A DNA stretch of 64,000 bases from Serendipita indica DSM 11827. Its lineage: Eukaryota > Basidiomycota > Agaricomycetes > Sebacinales > Serendipitaceae. The position numbers and the translations under genes were made by a program. The number at the start of each line of letters is the position of its first letter. The first letter of the stretch is position 1. Below, one piece after another: positions 24,240 to 35,217 of this stretch. The stretch is from NCBI GenBank assembly GCA_910890315.1, contig CAJVGD010000018.1, positions 452,908-516,907 on the forward strand, in the 5' to 3' direction. The notes under the pieces were generated by a model that was not told the origin of the DNA, did not search any database, and worked only from the letters and a program-made list of their open reading frames with translations.

Positions 24240-25938
24240 TCAGGTAAACGAATATTGTTCGGGAACAAAATATCTTGGTTCCGGAAAGGCTGGGGCTTGA
24301 GCTTTGAGGTCAACGTCCTGTAGCTCGAACAGCCAGCTGATTGAAGAGAAGATATCAAGCTGAGGCGACCACCTCTGCGGCTCGATTCTATCGCATATAC
24401 GCACGGTGCCAAACACCAGGTCGTATTCAAGAAGCCACGCCTCCAGAAACGAGAGGACGGTCTCCACTACCCAATCCTGGGAGATAGCGTCGGTGTTTTG
24501 AGGCCTTTGAAATACCACGACTAGCTCCTGAAGGCAAGAGCAGTCCTTGGCGAGGTCCTCATTGAGCGTTTCTGCCAGCGATGCTCGCTCGACTCCTAAC
24601 GGAGCGGGCTCAAAGGCGAAGGAAAGGCTGCTCAAGTTGATAAGATGTTTCAGGTCGTTGGAGGTTGGAGGCGGCCCTGTGGCTACAATGAGAGATGTTA
24701 TGTTCCCAAGGTCCACGCCTTTTGGAAACCCCCAGAAGGAGGCCGATATCAAGATAGCCTTTGCGATCTTGGTAGCGGACGTCCCATGGTCGAAGATGAG
24801 AGAGCTTTGGTATTGATCAATCCATAATGTGTGAGTTGTCTGATGATGCATAAGGTCCAAGACGCCATAATCTGATGCGAGACCTTGAGGAGAAATATAG
24901 ATATTAGTGTTCTGTGACGGTTCAAAATAAGTCAGAAACGTCATTAAAAAAGGTCTCGGGGAGTGTACAAGGTAGATCCGTTTCAAATTGGCGAGAATTC
25001 TGGGGAATTCCGCAGGAACTAGTTGCTCTTCAATGGTGCCAGGCGACCACTGAACCAGTAACTCCTGTAATCGCGGGGTTTCAGCGATACAGCTGAATAG
25101 AATGGCAATTTTGGCGACTCGTATGTGTAGATGGAGGGTTTGGAGAGAGCGTATTCGCATAGAGTGTCCTGTAAATTCAGAGTTTCTCATTGAAATGCAT
25201 AGAGTGTCCTGTAAATTCAGAGTTTCTCATTGAAATGCAGAGATGTAGAAGAGCTGGAGTTTCCAGTTGTATCCAGGATGGAATCGACGCATAGTCGTTG
25301 TTGAAAAGATGCAGGGACCGTAGACGGGATACGTTAACGTAGCTCAGAGACGTTAGTGAGACAAGATTAGTAATAGAATGGGCTCTACTGAGCAGATCAC
25401 TTGGTGGGGCTTTCAGTCGCAAGACGCCAAGGAGATTCCTAACCGGGAGATTGAGCTCGACGGTTAAAGCCCCACAGCGTTTGAGTTGGATGTTCCTAAA
25501 TTTGATGTTTTTGTAGTCGATACATGTCCACAAGGAGGGAGTACTGATGGCTGCCACTCTCCATGCGCGTGACACCCAAGAGGCGCGGAGGGTGTCTGCG
25601 AGAGTTCCATAGCTGAATATATGGGCGAGGATCTCTAGTGGTAAAGATAGTGGCGGCATCCTGTTTCTCTCTCGTCGAGAAGCAGTAAGAACCTGAACAG
25701 AGGCAGACTTCGGTAGTGGGCTCGTGCGTCTGACGTTAAATATTACCTGTTGTATCGAGGAAATGAGCCTTCTCCCAAGTTTTCATTGTGGATCCCGAAC
25801 AGGAAAGTTGACGTACGAGCTGAGAAATGGCAACAACGGTTCCAAACACAGTCTACTATGTCCTTCAACTCGGATTCAGAGTGTTGCCTGTGACTGCCTT
25901 TGCGTTGAAGGCAAATTTAAACTGAGCGGACGATCGTG
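24240..25938 (-). pseudogene. F-box/LRR gene broken by a 40-bp tandem duplication
   Basis: It is clearly a paralogue of the F-box genes at 26212, 29229 and 31143. The F-box reads LPLEILAHIFSYGTLADTL and then WVSRAWRVAAISTPSLW (about 25640-25530), followed by repeating leucine-rich segments to the stop at 24240. The frame is lost where 40 bases occur twice in tandem (25157-25196 and 25197-25236): 40 is not a multiple of three, so the upstream frame ends shortly after (HFNEKL stop) and the LRR part continues in another frame. The expected tiny first exon is not recognisable; the region homologous to its start (about 25938) lacks the ATG. Both defects argue for a pseudogene or a null allele. Confidence 0.75.
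25157..25236. repeat. 40-bp perfect tandem duplication inside an F-box gene
   Basis: The unit starting GCATAGAGTGTCCTGTAAAT occurs at 25157 and again at 25197 without visible change, followed by a third partial GCA. It is very recent, judged from the identity of the two units, and is the cause of the frameshift in the surrounding gene. Confidence 0.9.
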
Positions 25939-25950
25939 GTCGGCGTCAAA

Positions 25951-26211
25951 GACCGGAGCCTGGCACTGCATTGCAAGTTCGTGGAGCATTTCGGTCAATT
26001 TCACAATGATGCAATATATCAACAATGTATTCTGAGAATCCAGTCATATCAGCGCTCAAGTCTGCACAAATGTACACTAGAAGATATCGTTCCTTGAGCT
26101 CGTGTTCCTACATACTCACCTTCCTAGTGGGAGAAAGCTACGAAGAAATGGAATTCAAAGCGCGACGCATCCTTGAACCTAGTACAACGAATAATAGCAT
26201 ACCCAAGAAAT
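25951..26211. other. Gap between F-box genes
   Basis: Promoter side of the broken F-box gene and 3' flank of the next. Nothing else seen. Confidence 0.4.
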
Positions 26212-27969
26212 CTACCTATCAAGGTTTACAAAGTTGTCCAGCGGTGCGAGCATCGGTGCCGGTAATCTCCAGCGAAGTGGAGGTCGCTGTGGGACAAATC
26301 GACGAGGCACCGGAAATTCTGGAGCTTGACTCGCGAGATCAATATCTCGGAGCTCGAATAACCAGGTGATCGAGGAGAGGACGTCGAGCTGAGAGCTCCA
26401 TCGCTGTGGTTTGACTCTATCGCTGATACGTACGGTGCCAAACACGACTTCATATTCGAGAAGCCATGCTTCTAAGAACGATAGAACTGTCTCCAGGGCT
26501 TGATCTTTGACGAAAAAATTGGTGCTAAGGGGTTTGCGGAGAACTAATGCGAGCTCCTGGAGATGAGGGCAGCTTTTGACAAGCTCTTCGTTTAATGTAT
26601 CTGCCAGTGGTGACTGTTGGACTCCTAACGGAGCGGGCTCAAAAGTAAAGGAGAATTTGGTCAACTTGGTAAGAATACGCAGGTCCCTGGACGTTGGAGG
26701 TGGACCACTGTTGATGATGATGGACGTTAGGTTCCCTAAACCAACGGGATCCGGCAATCCGCGAAAACTTGTCGACTCAACGTGCGTGTCCATGATCTTG
26801 GTGACAGATGTTCCATGGTCAAATGTGAATGAACACAAATGAGGATCCATCCACAGGGTATGAGTCGCAATCTGGTGGCGTAGGTGGGCCAATATCCCAT
26901 TCGAAATGAGATGGCATGGAGCGATATAGAGATTCGTGTGGGATGCCGGTCTGAAGTGGGCCAAAAACCTTGATAGAAAGTCTTTCGGGGGCTCGATGAG
27001 GTAAATTCTTTGCAGACCGTTGTGTTCGGTCAGGATATCGCGACTTATTATATCCATTGGCTCCTCGTCCGGCCCGTCTGGGGGCCACTGGATTAAGAGC
27101 TCCTGCAGCCGAGGAAGGCCAGAAAGGCGCTTAAGGACAACGTCGGCTTTGGCGCTACGGATGTAGAGATGAAGAGTGTGGAGAAGGTTGATCGATATGG
27201 CCATATGGTTGAGCTCGCAGCTTCTCATATCCATGCAGAGATGTCTCAGAGCTGGAGTCGCTACGGATATCCGAGATGGCATCAAGTCGGCAGCATCACT
27301 AAAGAGATGCAGGGACTGTAGTCTGGATGCGTCGATGCCTTCCAGGACACCCAGATTTAGGAGGTTGGAGATGGAATACGACCTGCTGAGCAGCCCCTTA
27401 TATGGAGTCTGCGGTTGGAGAACACTTCGGAGATCCTTGACTATTGGAAGATTGAGTTCGAGAGGCAGAGCTCCGCACCGATCGAGTTGAAGTGCCCTAA
27501 AGTTGTTGTTTGGGTAGGCTTCAAGATCGAGACACGTCCACAAGGAAGGAGTGTTGATGGCTGCCACTCTCCACGCGCGTGATACCCAAGAGGCGCTGAG
27601 GGTATCAGCCAGAGTCCCATAGCTGAGGACTTTGGCGAGGATTTCTGCTGGGAGATAGGATACTGGTAACATGGCGTTTCGCTCTCGTCGAAGAGCAGCA
27701 AGGACTTGTTGAACGGCGCCTTCCACACCAATGATGGCGCCGTCCATCTCATATCGCGCATGAAATTGCCGCGAGGAGGAGTGAATAAGACGAGTATCCC
27801 TGGAACAAGGATATTAGCGCTGGCTTCACAGTACCTATGCCGGCATACGGGGTGAGTGACGGTAGCAATGATTCCAAATAATGTTGAAGTTGCTTAGCGG
27901 CCTTGATCCTAAATCCTTTATTGATTATCCTCTTTGAGCATGCCAACACACTCACCGCTCATCGTCCAT
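26212..27969 (-). CDS. F-box protein with leucine-rich region
   Basis: A probable substrate receptor for an SCF ubiquitin ligase. The structure inferred from paralogues has three exons. A 14-base exon 1 (ATG at 27969, MDDE plus the start of an Arg codon) is followed by an intron from GTGAGTGTG to GATTTAG. Exon 2 reads IKAAKQLQHYLESLLPSL. After a GTATGC...TTCCAG intron, exon 3 carries the rest. The F-box is at about 27650-27545: LPAEILAKVLSYGTLADTL and WVSRAWRVAAINTPSLW. About 420 residues of degenerate LRR follow (GLPRLQELLIQWPPDG, NLTSIIINSGPPPTSRDL). The stop is at 26212. The total is about 550 residues with no internal defect seen. A helical segment (VEGAVQQVLAALRRERN) just before the F-box is conserved in all paralogues. 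Confidence 0.75.
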
Positions 27970-27991
27970 GCTGGCAATGGTCGGCGTCAAA

Positions 27992-28339
27992 AGAGTAGCG
28001 TTGAGAGAGCCAGCATCTCAAACAGGCAATCTACCCAAATCAATCTCCCAGGGGCCGTATAAACATTTCATTTGACGGCTCGGTCGCCGAATTAGCTAAA
28101 TCCGCAGGAAGTTGCCTGCTTAGATGAGTCAAGATGTGACCGAAGGACTCGAGGTACAGTGCGGACAAGATGAAAAGACCTAGATAAATCAAAAACCACA
28201 TTGTAAGCCATCAAGGTAAGTCGTCATGGGAGTGAAGATGTAGTTCTTAACGGCCTGGGTGCGATCTCCAATCCGCAGAATGCTCTATACGTTGATTATT
28301 AACGAATTGTGAATAGATATTGCATACAAACATCGTCGT
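27992..28339. other. Gap between F-box gene and F-box relic
   Basis: No gene supported. Confidence 0.4.
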
Positions 28340-28710
28340 TGAATCCGAATCTGCTGGTCTATTGGTCAGACCCGTCTACAAATACGTTGGTGAGAATCTC
28401 CTGTGGCAAAGAGGATATGGGGACTACAGAGTTTTTACCTCTTGTCGAAGAACTCTCCTAACTTGATCGAGGGTGCTCTGGACATTGGGATGGCGACGTC
28501 CATCTCACGGCATAGATTTACATGCGGTAGTGAGAAGTGTTTGAGCTGCTTTTTGCTAGTTTCAAGCTGTTATCGTGGTTCTTACGAACCCAAAAGTAGA
28601 CGTACTAAGGCACGCATGATTCTAATAGGTGTTGGATGCTTCTGATAACCTGAACCTTTGAATTAGAATAATTTGCATTACCCGAGATAGGCTCACCATT
28701 CGTCATCCAT
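28340..28710 (-). pseudogene. 5' relic of an F-box gene
   Basis: Reading leftward from the ATG at 28710, the sequence repeats the cluster's gene plan. A tiny exon (MDDE) is followed by a GTGAGC...CAAAG intron and a second exon (VQVIRSIQHLLESCVP). A third piece has a coiled segment (STLDQVRRVLRQE) and the beginning of an F-box (SSLPQEILTNVFVDG). Stops and frame changes interrupt it (TAA within the segment after RQE, TAG after DGSDQ) and no LRR part follows. It is a decayed fifth member of the cluster. Confidence 0.55.
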
Positions 28711-28903
28711 TTCTGGCATGTAACATTGATATTGGCCTCGAAGAACATCATTGACCGAGCTGGCATATTGAATGGGTGTAGACTACGATCAGTTTCAACT
28801 TGGTCACCGAATTATCTTCATGTCGTGAAAGATCAAAATAAAACTTGTATATCATTACCAATCATGAATAAGTCAGAGAAACATTATATCGGCCCCTACC
28901 TGT

Positions 28904-29066
28904 TGTTGAAAGTTTACCCTTTGACTCTTAGCGCTCACTAAATAGACTTAGCCAATAGTAATAGCTCACGTCGTAACTCAATGTATTTAGGGACGCGGGA
29001 CGATACGGCCGGACCTTACTGGTCTTGCCTCTCACCTCACGCGTCCTAGAATCAACTGAATCAACA
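28904..29066 (+). mobile_element. Solo LTR of the copia family (short variant)
   Basis: It starts TGTTGAAAGTTTACCC and ends GAATCAACA. It is homologous to the LTRs of the copia element at 49680-54546, but 163 bp long instead of 202. It has only one copy of the GGTCTTGCCTCTCACCTC block where the full LTR has two, and an extra AACTG before the end. Flanks are CCTGT (28899-28903) and CCTCT (29067-29071), a 4/5 match that may be an aged target-site duplication. Confidence 0.8.
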
Positions 29067-29228
29067 CCTCTCTGGACAATGACACCTCTTAGGAGTATAA
29101 GATATCTGCGATGTATACTGACTACCATACATTTCCAAAGGGCTTATATTGACGTGAGTGCAGGTGGGTTGAACCAGAGTTGAGAAAATTTACTGGCAAG
29201 CCGCCCTGGGTAGTCAGGAGCTAGCCAG

Positions 29229-30918
29229 CTAGCTTGGCGGGTTGCGAGCTGGAGATGATTTGGTCACAAATCGCCTTGGCTCTGGACATCTGGGCATTCG
29301 ACTTTGAAGATCAATCTCCCGAAGCTCAAAGAGCACCGTCATCGAGTCAAAAATCTCGCGACGGTCGGACCACGTTTGAGGGGAGATGGCGTTGCTGACA
29401 CGCAAGGTGCCAAATACAACTTGGTATTCAGAAAGCCATGTCCTTAGAAACGAGATGACTGTCTCCGCTGGTCGGACCTCGTCGTTAAAAGAGCTCTCCC
29501 CTCGAACCAAGATGAGCTCATCGAGGCGTGGACAATTCTTGACAAGTTCCTCGTTGAGCGTTTCTGCGAGTCCTCCTGGTTCAAATATGGAACCCGGGTG
29601 GAAAGTGAGGGCGAGGCTGGTCAAATTAATAAGTCTATGCAGATCATTGAACGTTGGAGGGGGACCACGGTGGACAATAAGAGTGGCTATATTGTCCAAA
29701 TCAGTGATGTCTGGAAGTCCGCAGAAGAGGCTGAAGGTCGCCTTGGTCCCAGTAATCTTGGTAGTGGACGTCCCATGGTCGTATATAAATAGTCCCGATG
29801 TTTGATCTATCCATAGAGAATGTGTTGCGATTTGGCGAGGTAGACAACTCAGTCCACTCCTGGATGAGCAACGCAAGGGGGAAATCTCGAGATGCGTATA
29901 ATCTGACAGTATAATGTGGTCTAGAAGCAACTCCTGGAAATATTGTGGTGCCTCGATAAGATATAATCTTTTCAGGGTGATTAGCCTTGCAGTCTTCACG
30001 TCGTGTTGATTGGATAGGGATAGTCTGCAGTGGATGTACAGCTCTTGGAGCCAAGGGAGTTCAGCGACCCACTTTAGGACGAGGTCGAAGTTGGGGATAC
30101 GCATATGGATGTGAAGTGTTTCGAGTGAGGGTAGCGACATCCTCGGTCGGGTAAAGTCACTCGTCGTCAGCTCAAGACAAAGGTGCCTGAGATGAGTGGT
30201 GTTCAGTTGCATCTTGGACATGTAATGGGCGTCATAACTACCACGACAAAGATGGAGCGACTGCAAGCCAGAAATGTCGACGCTTTCGAGAGATTCTGTG
30301 GTGGGAAGGTTAGAAATGGAGTATGCTCTCGAGAGTAGATCCCGAGGCAGAGCCTGCTGTGGTAAATAAAGTTCTAGTGGGCCTGGCGGAGCCGGGAGAG
30401 TGAGGTCGAGGGCCAGAGTTCCACATCGACTGAGCTGTAGAGCCCTAAACTCGGAGGTTTTGTACATATTCCAGTCCAAGTGAGTCCATAAAGAGGGGGT
30501 GTTGATGGCTACCTGCCTCCAAACGCGTGAGACCCAAGAGGCGCGGAGAGTGTCCGCGAGGGTTCCATAACAAAAGATATTGTGAAGGATGTCTGGTGGC
30601 AAAGAAGATACCGGGGACATGAAATTTCGCTCATGTCGAATGACAGCAAAAACATGGGCGATACTAGTCTCCGCGCGAAAGAGGGCATCGTCTATCAGAG
30701 ATTGGAGATATGTCTGTGGTGAAGAGGAGTATGCATGTTTCTTTTGCCTGAATTACAGTTATCACTATGTGAATTTACTTGGCAAATCAACGTACAAGGC
30801 GAGTGATGGCAATAAGGCCTGGGCAAAGCGCTCAAGTTGTGCCAAAAGTTCGATTCTGCAGTCGTTAGTCACCATTATTGTATTGAAAACAAGGTCAAAT
30901 TCACCGTTCATCGTCCAT
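29229..30918 (-). CDS. F-box protein with leucine-rich region
   Basis: Same three-exon plan as the gene at 26212. A 14-base exon 1 starts at 30918 (MDDE). A 49-bp intron (GTGAATTTG...GACTGCAG) precedes exon 2, IELLAQLERFAQALLPSLA. A second intron (GTACGTTG...AATTCAG) leads to exon 3, which begins QKKHAYSSSPQTYLQSLIDD and carries AHVFAVIRHERNFM before the F-box (LPPDILHNIFCYGTLADTL, WVSRVWRQVAINTPSLW). LRR-like segments follow to the stop at 29229. The total is about 520 residues, apparently intact. The longer single frame that reads through exon 2 from an internal ATG at 30911 would skip the first splice; agreement among three paralogues favours the spliced form. Confidence 0.75.
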
Positions 30919-31142
30919 ACTGGAAGATCGGCTAATGTAGTCGGCGTCAAAGTGCCTGTGGTCGGATATCTGCGGAACACTTGCTTTGACAGACTGACAT
31001 CTCTCGCAAAACAGTCGCAGTACCTCCTATACAGGCGTGAAACAATGCGATGAAGCATGTAGGAGTCTTTCATAATGAGAGAGAAAAGGCGCGTACATCA
31101 TTAGCAGGCATTACAGTCCAAGATGGAGCGTATCCAAAACAT

Positions 31143-33034
31143 CTACCAAGTATCAAACGTCGAAGGATAATAGCTACTGTACGGAAATAAATATAGGGAA
31201 GTTGGGTCAAAGTCGAGGGTACTGAAAGGTGAGTCAACCTGGAATAATGGGGGACTGTCGACATGGGCTGCAGCATTGTAAGCAGAGGGTGATTTGGCGA
31301 CAAAATGTCTTGGTTCCGGAAATTCGGGAGAGCGACGTTCGAAATCGGCCTCTGCAAGCTCAAAGAGCCCGGTCATTGATGAAAGAATATCACGGTGGGC
31401 CGACCACATTTGTGAGGAGATGGCATTGCTGACACGTAAGACGCCAAACACGGCCTGGTATTCAGAGTGCCATGCCTTTAAAAACGAGAGGACCGTCTGC
31501 ACTGCCTCGTCTTCGTCTGTACAATAGCTTCCATCTCGTACCATAATAAGCTCGCTGAGGTGAGGACAACTCTTGACCAGTTGCTCATCGAGCGTTTCTG
31601 CGAGTTTCGGCTCTCCGACTGGGTGAATAGGGTACTGGTAGAAGGTGAAGCAAAGGCGTTTCAACTGTACAAGGCTCCGCAGATCGTGCGAAGTCGGTGG
31701 GGGGCCATTGTTAATAATGAGGGAGGTTATCTTGTCCAGAGGAAGGGACTCAGGAAACGTGCAGGTGCTCAACTTGGAGAGCTTGTAGGGGTAGGCCCGG
31801 TAACGATGGCGGCCAAGGAGTGGACCGTTTATGATGGGCTTTGTGATTTTGGTGACAGACGCCCCATGATCATAGAGAGATACACCTGATTTCTGGTCTA
31901 TCCACAGTGTATCTGTTGTCACTTCGCCACGTAGTTGGCTCGATGGCCAGTGCGATGGAAGATGAAAGGGCGAAATCTCAACGTTGGTATACTGTGACAG
32001 CCTAAAGCGGCAGAAAAAGGCCTGTTGAAAGGAGAATGAAGTGTCGTAAAGGTATACTCTTTTAAGAGCAGGTTGGTCGCTAAGAACCTGGTTACTCATG
32101 TTCACGCGGTCTCCATTGGAGCCCGGCGGCACAAACCGGACAGAAAACTCTTGCAATTGAGCAAGCTCGGCAATCTGTCCAAGGATTGGGCCACTACCTG
32201 TTCTACGGAAATCGAGTTGGAGATGTAGAGTTTGGAGATGGTCCATCAGCAGCATCTTATTGGAGAGACACCAATCCAGCATCTCAATGGATAGATGTCT
32301 GAGAACCGGGGTCTCCAGTCGCACGTCAAGTGGGTCCAAGGCATAGGTAGGACTAAGGTGTACGTGCAGCGATTGCAACCTCGATGCATTGGCCCTTTTG
32401 AGAGAGTATAGGTCTGTGAGGTGAGTAATTGACGAGGCCCTGCTGAGCACGTTTGAGAGTGGCTCATTATTTCGTGAATGGACCCCAAAGATTTCGCTTT
32501 GGCTCCAATCGAGGTCGAGCTCTAGAGCCAGCGCCCTGCAGCGAGCTAGTTGGAGGGCTCTAAAGTCGGCGTTTGTGTATCGATACCATTCGAATTGGAT
32601 CCATAGTGAGGGAGCATTGATGGCTGCCAGTCTCCATGTGCGTGAAACCCAAGAGGCGCGGAGAGTGTCCGCGAAGGTCCCGTAGCTAAAGATATTAGCA
32701 AGGACTTCTGGTGGTAGAGAAGATACTGGAGACATGAGGTTTCGCTCTCGTCGAATGACAGCGAGAGCCCGGCAGAGGCTACCCTCGACGCGGAGAATGG
32801 CATCGTCTATGCGAGGCTGCAGATCGGCCTGTCGTGTTGATGAATACGCGAATTTCTCTCGACTGGATTCTAGTGGTCATCATGAGGCTTTGAGAGGCAA
32901 AGGAAACCTACGAGATGAGCGAGGGGAGTAGCGAGTCCAAGTGTTGTTCAAGTTCTGTCAAAAGTTGGATCCTGTAGTTGTTTGTCACGATTGTTGCACT
33001 GAAAACAAGGCCAAGCTGACCGTTCATCGTCCAT
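31143..33034 (-). CDS. F-box protein with leucine-rich region
   Basis: The member of the cluster nearest NAP1. Exon 1 (ATG at 33034, MDDE) joins across GTCAGC...ACTACAG to exon 2 (IQLLTELEQHLDSLLPSLIS). This joins across GTAGGTTTC...ATCCAG to exon 3 (REKFAYSSTRQADLQPRIDD, then LCRALAVIRRERN). The F-box is LPPEVLANIFSYGTFADTL with WVSRTWRLAAINAPSLW. The LRR region is longer than in the neighbours and includes an insert around YRAYPYKLSKLSTC. The stop at 31143 follows a Tyr/Ser/Pro-rich tail (LYLFPYSSYYPS) that the paralogues lack. It shares a 184-bp divergent promoter with NAP1 (start 33219). Confidence 0.75.
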
Positions 33035-33218
33035 AATGCTATCGTGGTTGGTGTCCAAGCGTGGATGTATGTGTCTTTGAGTGATTCTACAAAAGTAATT
33101 GAATAATCTATACCGACAAAAGTCTACACTTCAAGTCGAGTCCAAGTTTGTTTGGCCACTTGCACTTTGACCCCCGCCGCCTTTTGGGCTTTTCATCGAC
33201 GACGATCGCTCGACAGAC

Positions 33219-34794
33219 ATGAGCAGTTCCTCGTCTTCTGTTCCCATCCAGGCTGCTGGCGGTCCCGGATCCGTCGCGCCCACGCCGCAAAACACACCGC
33301 TGACTACGGCCCCGCTCGTCACAGCGCTCTCAAAGCCAACAGTGCCCACGATTGGTGAGGAAGATGGCGATGGAGAGCCAGGACCACCAGATACTCCTCC
33401 CACGGGCGCTGCAGCAGGCGGGCCACTCGCAGGACTTGGTCCAAAGGGCCACAACGCCATCCTGGGACTCGTTCAGCAGCGACTAAACGGTCTCATGGGC
33501 CAAAGCAGTGGATACATCGAGGGTTTACCGTCTGCCACCAAGAAGCGCGTCCTTGCGCTCAAGGGCGTCCAGAGCGACTACGAAAAGCTCCTTCTCCAGT
33601 ACAAAAAGGAAACACTCGAGTTGGAGAAAAAGGTCAGCTGCCTCGTTTGCGTGTTACCCGCGTGGCTGACGGTTATGCTCCACCCACATCGATGTAACGC
33701 TTGATCACGCGCATAGTATGCCGCCTTGTACCAACCCCTCTTCGATCGCAGATTAGAGATCATCCAAGCAAGGGCCCTTCCAACCGCCGAAGAACTCCAA
33801 AAAGGTCACGATCAGGAAGTAAAGGACAAGGAAGACCTCTCCGACGATGAGGACGAGGATGAAGAGGAAAAGGACGATGATTCGGATTCCTTTTTGCCCT
33901 CGGATCCCATCGTCGAAGGCGAAGAAGGCGCAAAGGACGGCATTCCCCAATTCTGGCTCACCACGCTCCGAAACCATCCTGGTCTCAGCGATCTCATCAC
34001 AGAACGAGACGAACAAGCACTCGCTCATCTTACCGACGTCAAGATTGAGCATCTCGGTCTTGGCGACAAGGATGCTTCAGGCAAGATGGGCTTCAAGCTC
34101 ATCTTTGAATTTGCGCCCAACGAATTCTTTGAAGAGAAGACGCTCACAAAGACGTACTATTACCTGGTATGTGGTCTCTTTCGCCTATTCCAGGCGCTCA
34201 TCCACCCCCCCCCTTCTAGGACGAACTCAGCTACGAGGGCGATTTCGTCTATGACCATGCCGAGGGAACGCCAATCACCTGGAAACAGGACAAAGATCTC
34301 ACAAAGGAAGTCGAAATTAAGAGGCAGCGGAACAGGCACACCAACAAGACGCGCGTCGTTAAAAAGGCCCGCAGCGTTCCCTCCTTTTTCGACTTTTTCA
34401 CTCCACCCCAAAACCCGACAGATGAGCAGCTCGAAAACATGGAGTTTCGACCCGAAGAGCTCGACGAACTCGAGGCCAAGCTCGAACTAGACTATCAAAT
34501 CGGTGAAGATCTCAAGGACAAGGTATGTTCTCTTCTCTCACTCAATCGCAAACTTAGTCTCTCTAGGTCATTCCGCGTGCCATCGACTACTTTACGGGCA
34601 AGGCTCTCCGGTACGAGATGGACGACGACGATTATTCGGATGAAGACTTTGACGAGGACGACCTCGAGGGAGACGACGACGATGATGAAGACGATGAAGA
34701 CGATGACGATGATGTTCCCAAGCGCAAGGCCAAGGCGGTGGCGCCAAAGGCTGGCAAAAAGGCGTCGGGAGACCAAGAGTGCAAGCAGCAGTAG
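33219..34794 (+). CDS. NAP1: Nucleosome assembly protein 1
   Basis: A histone H2A-H2B chaperone. Exons 33219-33632, 33717-34166, 34220-34522 and 34567-34794 give 464 residues. The NAP domain is clear: a long dimerisation helix (QSDYEKLLLQYKKETLELEK, YQPLFDRRLEII), IPQFWLTTLRNHPGLSDLI, GFKLIFEFAPNEFFE, then SVPSFFDFFTPP and a very acidic tail (about 30 Asp/Glu after YEMDDDDYSDEDF). The C-terminus ECKQQ matches the CaaX-like prenylation end known in NAP1 proteins (CKQQ). The N-terminal 70 residues are Pro/Gly/Thr-rich and disordered. All introns have GT/AG ends; the third-exon acceptor follows a C9 run. Confidence 0.93.
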
Positions 34795-35217
34795 ACTACC
34801 TACCGAGCGCCTTTCTATTGCTCTCTACTGGAAGAAACTCTAACCTATGCACATCTATCCTCTACGTTGTCCGAAACCCCGTTTTCATAGCCCTGGTCCA
34901 ATGTACTGCGAAAACCTCCCAAAATAGTCACTGCAATGTACAGCGTTCTTGCTCGAGATTCGGGTTTGTGAGGTTGTGCCACCAGCCCTTGACGTCGACC
35001 AGATCCACCTTTGCGGTGAAAAGGCACTTGGATTGCACAATTCTACATCGAAATACATCTTCAAACCTCGATATTTTACTTCGAATTCACTTTTGAGGGC
35101 GATCAACGACGCCGTGCACACGCTTGCGCGACGGTTGGTGTGTTATCCCCCCAAACTCGTATCAGAGAAATGCTGACTGCTGTTTGAACATTTATTCTAC
35201 TCGTTTAGTCGCACTCT
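34795..35217. other. Intergenic, nothing recognised
   Basis: 3' flank of NAP1 and promoter of the next gene. No coding or RNA feature recognised. Confidence 0.4.

Noticed and set aside
30765-31073. Separate minus-strand gene of 102 residues
   Set aside because: It contains exon 2 and the first intron of the F-box gene at 29229; the paralogues show the same splice pattern.
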